Below, piece by piece: positions 41,174 to 46,902 of a stretch of 46,902 nt of DNA. This DNA is from Bacteroidales bacterium. GTDB lineage: Bacteria > Bacteroidota > Bacteroidia > Bacteroidales > UBA932. The notes beneath the pieces are model-generated. The model was not told the DNA's origin, searched no databases, and was given only the letters and a program-made list of their open reading frames with translations. Where the stretch lies: assembly GCA_016290835.1 (NCBI GenBank), contig JAEEVG010000014.1, forward strand, positions 1 through 46,902. The letters are read 5' to 3'. Each line of letters starts with the position of its first letter. The stretch's first letter is position 1. Both the position numbers and the translations under genes were made by a program.

Positions 41174-41881
41174 ATGGTAGCACTTGTCACAGGCGCATCG
41201 CGCGGCATCGGGAAAACCATCGCGATGGAACTCGCCAAACTGGGTTATGACCTGGCCCTCGTCTCCCGCGACGCGGCGGCGCTTGCCGATGTGATCGCCG
41301 CCCTGCCGGATTCTTGCGGCAAGGCCGTCGCCATCCCGGCCGACCTCGCCCTGGAGGAGTCTTATACGCAGGTCGTCGAAGAAGCGGCCGCCCAGCTGGG
41401 CGGACTCGATGTGCTCGTCAATTGCGCCGGGCTCTCGCAGGCCGGTCCCTTCGAGACCGTCTCCCCGGAGCAGTGGGACAGCATCTTCGCGGTCAATGCC
41501 AAGGCGCCCTTCTTCATCTGTCGGGCGGCCTTGCCCTACCTCAAGAAGTCGGAGAAGCCCATCGTCATCAACATCTCCTCTGTGGTCGGTTTCAAGGGCT
41601 ACATCCACCAGAGCGCATATGCTTCCTCCAAGCACGCCCTCGCGGGCTTCACCAAAGTCTTCGCCAAGGAAGTCCAGCCCTTCGGTATCCGCGTCCACCT
41701 GATCAGCCCCGGGGGCGTGGCCACCGAAATGGTGAAGAAGATGCGCCCCGACATCAATGCCGACGAGCTCATCCAACCCGAAGAAATCGCGGAACTCGTG
41801 CGTTTCCTGGTCAGCTGGGAGGGGAAGGGAACCATCGACCAGTTCTACATCCGCCGCTACTCCTCCCTGGCGTTCGATTGA
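41174..41881 (+). CDS. Short-chain dehydrogenase/reductase (FabG-like)
   Basis: This 235-residue classical SDR has the NAD(P) motif TGASRGIGKT (residues 6-15), NCAG, a Ser in the NISSVVG stretch and the catalytic Tyr-Lys as YASSKHAL. The C-terminus is short and lacks the usual ending, giving RYSSLAFD. FabG-type 3-oxoacyl-ACP reductases and many sugar or alcohol dehydrogenases share these features, so the substrate is open; the position after lpxB hints at lipid metabolism. It starts 6 bases after lpxB. Confidence 0.8.
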   Translation: MVALVTGASRGIGKTIAMELAKLGYDLALVSRDAAALADVIAALPDSCGKAVAIPADLALEESYTQVVEEAAAQLGGLDVLVNCAGLSQAGPFETVSPEQWDSIFAVNAKAPFFICRAALPYLKKSEKPIVINISSVVGFKGYIHQSAYASSKHALAGFTKVFAKEVQPFGIRVHLISPGGVATEMVKKMRPDINADELIQPEEIAELVRFLVSWEGKGTIDQFYIRRYSSLAFD

Positions 41882-41914
41882 TCCGCTGCGGGGGCATAGA
41901 TTTTTTCGGAAGAC

Positions 41915-41946
41915 TTTGGTTTTCATCGGGAAAAATGCTAAATTTG
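41915..41946 (+). promoter_or_regulatory. Promoter of gapdh
   Basis: TAAATTTG at 41939-41946 is a perfect -7 box with TTTG at 41915-41918 exactly 20 bases upstream. It gives a leader of about 60 bases, AT-rich and purine-rich just before the ATG at 42010, as expected for a highly expressed gene. Confidence 0.75.
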
Positions 41947-41988
41947 CGTCGCCTTCGAGGCAGGAAAAATCAAGTAACGATTTATTAA

Positions 41989-43005
<1,017 letters not shown>

Positions 43006-43034
43006 TTCGGAGAAACCAAGACTTTTTCTTCCCG

Positions 43035-43060
43035 GGATGGCAGATTTCTGCCATCCTTTT
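43035..43060 (+). terminator. Terminator after gap
   Basis: A 9-bp perfect stem (GGATGGCAG 43035-43043, CTGCCATCC 43048-43056) with an ATTT loop is followed by four T residues. Confidence 0.85.
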
Positions 43061-43062
43061 CT

Positions 43063-43070
43063 TATATTTG
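43063..43070 (+). promoter_or_regulatory. -7 box for the C1B peptidase operon
   Basis: TATATTTG is a perfect TAnnTTTG box just after the gap terminator and about 30 bases before the ATG at 43102. Confidence 0.6.
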
Positions 43071-43101
43071 TATCTGAAACAAAATTTTATTAATCGTAGC
43101 A

Positions 43102-44304
43102 ATGAAGAAATTAACTCTTTTTGCCGTCGCCCTGCTTTGCCTGGGCGCTTCCGCTTCCGCCCAGCAGAGACCTGCCGGGCCGTCATTCCCCGACTATACC
43201 TTCACGACCGTGAAGGCCGCGCCGATCACTCCTGTCAAGAACCAGGGTAGCAGCGGTACCTGCTGGTCCTTCTCCGCCATCAGCTTCCTCGAGTCCGAGG
43301 CCATCCGTCTGTGCGGCATCAAGGACGAGTCCAAGTATCCTGATTTCTCCGAGTTCTTCGTTGTCGGCACCTCCTACAAGGAGCGCGCCGAGAAGTTCGT
43401 CCGCGTGGACGGCAAGCTGAACTTCAGCGTCGGCTCCGGCTGCGGCGACGCCCTCGATGTGGTCAAAAACCACGGTATCGTCCCCAACGAACTGGTGACC
43501 GGTCTGAACTATGGCACCCCGCTTCCCAACCAGTCCGAGCTCGACGCCGTGCTGCTGGGCTATGTGGAGGCCATCGCCAAGGCCCGCAAGCCGTCCGTCG
43601 CCTGGAAGCGCGGTTTCGCCGCCATCGTTGACGAGTACTTCGGCAAAGCCCCCGAGAAGTTCGTCGTGGACGGCAAGGAGTACACCGCCGAGTCCTATCG
43701 CGATGCGATGAAGATCAACCCGGACGACTATATCGAGCTGACTTCCTTCACCCATCATCCGTTCTACACCTGGTTCCCCCTGGAGGTCGCCGACAACTGG
43801 CGCGCCACGCTCTCCTACAATGTCCCGATCGACGAGCTCGTCGCCGTGCTGGACAATGCCCTGGAGAACGGCTACACCGCCTGCTGGGGTGCTGACGTGA
43901 GCCACAGCGGCTTCAATCGCCAGGGTCTCGGCATCCTCGTCGACACCCAGGCTTCCACCTCGACCGTCGGCTCCGACCAGGAGCGCTTCGTCGGCCGCAA
44001 TCCGGCCGCCCCGGCCGCTCCCGTCCTCTCCAACGTGGTGGAGGCTGTCCCTACGCAGGAGTCCCGCCAGGCCGAGTTCGATGACAAGACGATGACCGAC
44101 GACCACGGCATGCACATCTTCGGCATCGCCAAGGATCAGAATGGCAAGAAGTACTACATGGTCAAGAACTCCTGGGGTGTGACCGGCAAGTACGATGGCA
44201 TCTGGTACTGCACCGAGGCCTTCATCCGTGCCCAGACCCTGGACATCACCATCCATAAGTCCGCCCTGACGCCCGCTCTCAAGAAGAAACTGGGCGTTAA
44301 ATAA
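43102..44304 (+). CDS. Secreted C1B cysteine peptidase (aminopeptidase C/bleomycin hydrolase type)
   Basis: This 400-residue papain-like peptidase has a signal peptide (MKKLTLFAVALLCLGASASA), unlike cytoplasmic PepC. The catalytic Cys is C54 in KNQGSSGTCWSFSAI, preceded by the oxyanion Gln. The His is in DDHGMHIFGIA (H338) and the Asn in MVKNSWGVTGKY (N356). A Pro/Ala-rich stretch at about residues 300-320 looks like a loop insertion. It probably trims peptides in the periplasm. It starts a unit with pssA (2-base gap) and the two following genes, an unexpected combination. Confidence 0.9.
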   Translation: MKKLTLFAVALLCLGASASAQQRPAGPSFPDYTFTTVKAAPITPVKNQGSSGTCWSFSAISFLESEAIRLCGIKDESKYPDFSEFFVVGTSYKERAEKFVRVDGKLNFSVGSGCGDALDVVKNHGIVPNELVTGLNYGTPLPNQSELDAVLLGYVEAIAKARKPSVAWKRGFAAIVDEYFGKAPEKFVVDGKEYTAESYRDAMKINPDDYIELTSFTHHPFYTWFPLEVADNWRATLSYNVPIDELVAVLDNALENGYTACWGADVSHSGFNRQGLGILVDTQASTSTVGSDQERFVGRNPAAPAAPVLSNVVEAVPTQESRQAEFDDKTMTDDHGMHIFGIAKDQNGKKYYMVKNSWGVTGKYDGIWYCTEAFIRAQTLDITIHKSALTPALKKKLGVK

Positions 44305-44306
44305 GG

Positions 44307-45026
44307 ATGACGCTTCGCAAGTACATTCCTGACTTTATCACCTCGATGAATCTCGTATGCGGGCTCATCGGGGTGATATTTGCGTTCAGGTCCCGCCTGG
44401 ACCTGGCGTTCTACTGCATGCTCGCCGCAGCCGTCTTTGATTTCCTGGACGGCTTTGCGGCGCGGCAGCTGAGCGCATATTCCGATTTCGGCAAGGAACT
44501 GGATTCGCTCTGCGACCTGGTCAGCTTCGGCGTTCTGCCCTCGCTGATGCTGTGCAGATTGATGCAAATGTTCCGTTTCGCCCAGCCGTGGTACAGCTGG
44601 CTGCCGCTGATCCTGGCGGTATTCAGTGCCCTGCGGCTCGCCAAATTCAATGTGGACACCCGCCAGGAGGACAGTTTCCTGGGCCTGCCCGTCCCCGCTT
44701 CCGCGATCTTCTGCGGGGCGCTCTGCTGCTACTGCTGCTATTCGCCCGCGGAGTTCCTCTCCACCTGGGTGGCCGGGCAGGTGTTCATCCCGCTGCTTGT
44801 CCTCTGCCTCTGCGCGCTGCTCGTCAGCGAAGTCCCGATGTTCGCCTTCAAGTTGCATAAGACCGACCCGCGGCCCCTGCAGGTCAAGCGCCTGACCCTG
44901 ATCGCCTTCTTCGTCTGTGCGGGCGTCTTCTGCCTGCTGGCCTCCCACCACTGGTCGCTCGCCGTGTTGCTGGGCTTCGCTTTCTATATTCTGAACAATC
45001 TGGTTTACGCTCTTTTCAAACTATGA
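44307..45026 (+). CDS. pssA: CDP-diacylglycerol-serine O-phosphatidyltransferase
   Basis: This 239-residue membrane enzyme makes phosphatidylserine from CDP-diacylglycerol, the route to phosphatidylethanolamine. The CDP-alcohol phosphatidyltransferase motif reads D-x2-DG-x2-AR-x8-G-x3-D-x3-D in DFLDGFAARQL and GKELDSLCD (about residues 47-72). About seven hydrophobic helices follow. The N-terminal YIPDFITSMNLVCGLIGV is typical of the Bacillus-type PssA. It overlaps the next gene by 4 bases. Confidence 0.93.
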   Translation: MTLRKYIPDFITSMNLVCGLIGVIFAFRSRLDLAFYCMLAAAVFDFLDGFAARQLSAYSDFGKELDSLCDLVSFGVLPSLMLCRLMQMFRFAQPWYSWLPLILAVFSALRLAKFNVDTRQEDSFLGLPVPASAIFCGALCCYCCYSPAEFLSTWVAGQVFIPLLVLCLCALLVSEVPMFAFKLHKTDPRPLQVKRLTLIAFFVCAGVFCLLASHHWSLAVLLGFAFYILNNLVYALFKL

Positions 45027-46132
45027 TCTCCTTTGATGTCCGTCGCGCGGCTCCGCTGCTTCTTTTCCTGGCCCTGATCCCTGCCTGCAAACCCAAGGCC
45101 GGTCCGGGCCGGCCCACGATCCCGGTGGTGCGCGAAATCCTGGAAGGTAAGAGCGATCCCCGGGCGCAGATGTTGCGCGAGGGGGATCCCCGCCCCGCTT
45201 CGGACATTGCCATCATCGGCTCCGAATACGCTTGCGACCGCTTCTCCGAGCAGCTCTCCTTCCTGGACGTGCGGGACAATGTAGATGCCCGCCTCTTGCC
45301 GGACGATCTGCCTGATTTCGCCGGCGAGACTTTTGTCTGCATCGAGGATTCGGTTCCGTATGCATCGATACTGGAGGAATCCGGAGAAGAAGAGTTGCGC
45401 CGCCAGACGGTCCTGCGCGTCCTCGCGGCCTTGGATACGGTGATCCATATCAGCCCCTATGACCGGGAAGGTCTGGGTGGCAAGGCTCCTGCCAAGATGG
45501 TCATCCTGGCAGATCCTTATCTGGCAGAGTATGGTGGTTTCGACGTGGATACGCTCCTGCGTGCGACCGGCTGCGACGTCCCGGTGGTCAGCCCGGTCGA
45601 GTTGATGATCGACCACGCCTTCGAGGCGGACAAACGCACCGACCTGTCCGTGGCCATCCTCTGCGACCCGCAATTAGCTTCGAGCGGGGTATATGAACGC
45701 ATCTTCGCCCGCAAGGCCGCTCTCAGGGGCCTGCGTGGCGTTTCATGCGTGGTCAGCGGTGTGGAGCAGCGCGACAGTGTGCTGCACCGCTTTTTGAACG
45801 GATATATGAAGGAGGGGCATACCAAGCCGCTGGATGCCATCCTGATCGACGACCTGTCGGTACGGCCGGATTCCCTGAAACTGGAACTGGCCGAGATCGT
45901 ATCCGTAATGAATGAGAGTTCGATGACTTTCGGCCGTCTCATTTCCCGCAATTTCTTCTTCCTCGACACTTTTGATGAGGTAGCGGACTATTGCCACGAT
46001 TTCCTCCGGGACAACAATCTCTTTACACACAATATAGCAAAACCCAGGGTGACGATTTACCGGCCGGCCAAGCGTCCGGACAGCGATGACGGATCGATCA
46101 TCCTGATCCCAGGCTCGTATGTTCAAGATTAG
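45023..46132 (+). CDS. Unrecognised lipoprotein
   Basis: This 369-residue protein has a lipoprotein signal (RRAAPLLLFLALIPAC, Cys near 22). I do not recognise the family. It is mixed alpha/beta, with segments such as ASDIAIIGSEYAC, AKMVILADPYLAEYGGFD and LSVAILCDPQLASSGVYERIF, followed by VVSGVEQRDSVLHRF, then LDAILIDDL. This pattern of hydrophobic strands ending in small residues recalls a two-domain periplasmic-binding-protein-like fold, but this is only an impression. It overlaps pssA by 4 bases and the exonuclease gene by 14, so it belongs to the same operon. Confidence 0.7.
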   Translation: MISFDVRRAAPLLLFLALIPACKPKAGPGRPTIPVVREILEGKSDPRAQMLREGDPRPASDIAIIGSEYACDRFSEQLSFLDVRDNVDARLLPDDLPDFAGETFVCIEDSVPYASILEESGEEELRRQTVLRVLAALDTVIHISPYDREGLGGKAPAKMVILADPYLAEYGGFDVDTLLRATGCDVPVVSPVELMIDHAFEADKRTDLSVAILCDPQLASSGVYERIFARKAALRGLRGVSCVVSGVEQRDSVLHRFLNGYMKEGHTKPLDAILIDDLSVRPDSLKLELAEIVSVMNESSMTFGRLISRNFFFLDTFDEVADYCHDFLRDNNLFTHNIAKPRVTIYRPAKRPDSDDGSIILIPGSYVQD

Positions 46133-46902
46133 CATTCAATCTGACGAGATAGAGAAAATGCCGCTGGGAGCCTTTCCCGGCAAAATCCAGGTAATCGACA
46201 AAATCGGATTCGACTTCCTGAAAGCGGTTACCTACCTTCGCACCCAAAGGGTGCTCGGTTTCGACACCGAGACACGTCCGGTCTTCTCTCCGGGCCAGCG
46301 CCACAATCACGTCGCCCTGCTCCAACTCTCCGGACCCCGCCGGGCCTACCTGTTCCGGGTCGGCTTGATCGGGATGCCTTCGGTGCTCTGCAAATTGATC
46401 TCCAATCCCCGCATCCTCAAAGTCGGCGCCGCCGTCCACGATGATGTCCGCGGACTGCAATATTATCAGAAATTCCCCGAAAAGGGTTTCGTGGACCTCC
46501 AGAAGATCGCTTTTGAATGGGGAATCCGCGACAAGAGCGTCAAGAAGCTTGCCGCCAATATCCTGGGCGTCAAGATCTCGAAATCGCAGCAGCTTTCCAA
46601 CTGGGAAGCCGACGCCCTCTCCCCGGCGCAGCAGCTCTATGCTGCGACCGATGCCTGGGTGTGCCGTGAGATGTATCTTAAGCTGCTCCGTTCCGAGAAG
46701 CATCCGCTGACCCCGGAGGAACTCAATCCGCCGCAGCCCCAGCCCGAGCAGGCCCCGCCCGCACCGAAGGCCGTCGTTCCGGAACAGACAGTCCCTCTGA
46801 CCCCTTCGCAGAAGCGCCGCCGCCGGCGCAAGCGCGCGAAAGCCGCAGCCGCTGCTGCGGCCTCCGGTGCGAAGGCTCCGGCCGCGAAGCCGGCTCCGGC
46901 CT
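46119..46902 (+). CDS. 3'-5' exonuclease, DEDD (RNase D-like), 3' end outside window
   Basis: The frame from ATG 46119 stays open to the window end, so about 261 residues are visible and the gene is truncated by the edge. The DEDD-family exonuclease motifs are present in order: VLGFDTETRP (Exo I), KVGAAVHDDVRGL (Exo II) and YAATDAWVCREMYLKLL (Exo III, Tyr-type spacing). Together with VDLQKIAFEWG and KKLAANILGV these resemble the catalytic domain of RNase D. There is no HRDC domain; instead a Pro/Glu-rich linker leads to a very basic run (QKRRRRRKRAKA) and an Ala/Pro/Lys-rich tail. It probably processes RNA. The start overlaps the lipoprotein gene by 14 bases. Confidence 0.85.
   Translation, partial: MFKISIQSDEIEKMPLGAFPGKIQVIDKIGFDFLKAVTYLRTQRVLGFDTETRPVFSPGQRHNHVALLQLSGPRRAYLFRVGLIGMPSVLCKLISNPRILKVGAAVHDDVRGLQYYQKFPEKGFVDLQKIAFEWGIRDKSVKKLAANILGVKISKSQQLSNWEADALSPAQQLYAATDAWVCREMYLKLLRSEKHPLTPEELNPPQPQPEQAPPAPKAVVPEQTVPLTPSQKRRRRRKRAKAAAAAAASGAKAPAAKPAPA

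Overview
The window looks like a chromosome segment of a GC-rich member of the Bacteroidota, most likely order Bacteroidales and probably an uncultured gut or rumen type; genus cannot be fixed from the sequence. Support comes from the many TAnnTTTG (-7 type) promoter boxes such as TATCTTTG and TATATTTG, the near absence of Shine-Dalgarno sequences, and families typical of this phylum (DUF3276, DUF3869, DUF5606, glycine-lipid GlsA/GlsB, VKOR-thioredoxin fusion, long NusB). No prophage, transposase, CRISPR array, tRNA or rRNA was found.

Layout. 1-6478 (+): the 3' part of a lamin-tail-domain protein, a VKOR-thioredoxin oxidoreductase, a GH106-like glycosidase and an aminotransferase. 6480-9684: a terminator, a 380-bp non-coding stretch, then GH51 arabinofuranosidase and an HD hydrolase on the minus strand. 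9721-13851 (+): envelope proteins (TapB-like, YjbH-like, DUF3869 lipoprotein, OmpA). 13940-15840: a galacturonokinase-like GHMP kinase overlapping a sugar-1-phosphate nucleotidyltransferase. 15891-19984: a coiled-coil protein, zapA, a 6S-like RNA, rny and dsbD. 19979-22455 (-): DUF3276, mtaD and purine nucleoside phosphorylase. 22540-26942 (+): nusB, yajC, ybbR, coaE, DUF5606, rimO. 26986-28941: glsA-glsB, whose 3' end overlaps the antisense RNase P RNA gene (28917-29267, -). 29321-33003 (-): glutaminyl cyclase then GH106 rhamnosidase. 33004-33682: a long, strongly structured non-coding region. 33683-34366 (-): trmD. 34453-38953 (+): DUF349 protein, yidC, yggS. 38954-39233: four 55-bp tandem repeats. 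39234-41881: surE, lpxB, an SDR. 42010-46902: gap, a secreted C1B peptidase, pssA, an unrecognised lipoprotein and a truncated DEDD exonuclease.

How it fits together. Most genes are housekeeping: membrane lipid and LPS synthesis (glsA, glsB, pssA, lpxB), membrane protein insertion (yajC, yidC), RNA processing and translation (rny, rnpB, nusB, rimO, trmD), thiol redox (VKOR-Trx, DsbD) and purine salvage. A second theme is plant cell wall, especially pectin: two GH106-type proteins, a GH51 arabinofuranosidase and a kinase resembling plant galacturonokinase. There is no SusC/SusD pair, so this is not a classical PUL.

The most notable non-textbook items are the galacturonokinase/nucleotidyltransferase pair, the RNase P RNA gene whose promoter sits in a 14-bp inverted repeat and whose 3' end overlaps glsB, the structured region at 33051-33682 with mutually exclusive hairpins, the 55-bp repeat array upstream of surE, a 30-bp perfect palindrome inside dsbD, and promoter boxes so close to two start codons that the mRNAs should be nearly leaderless.
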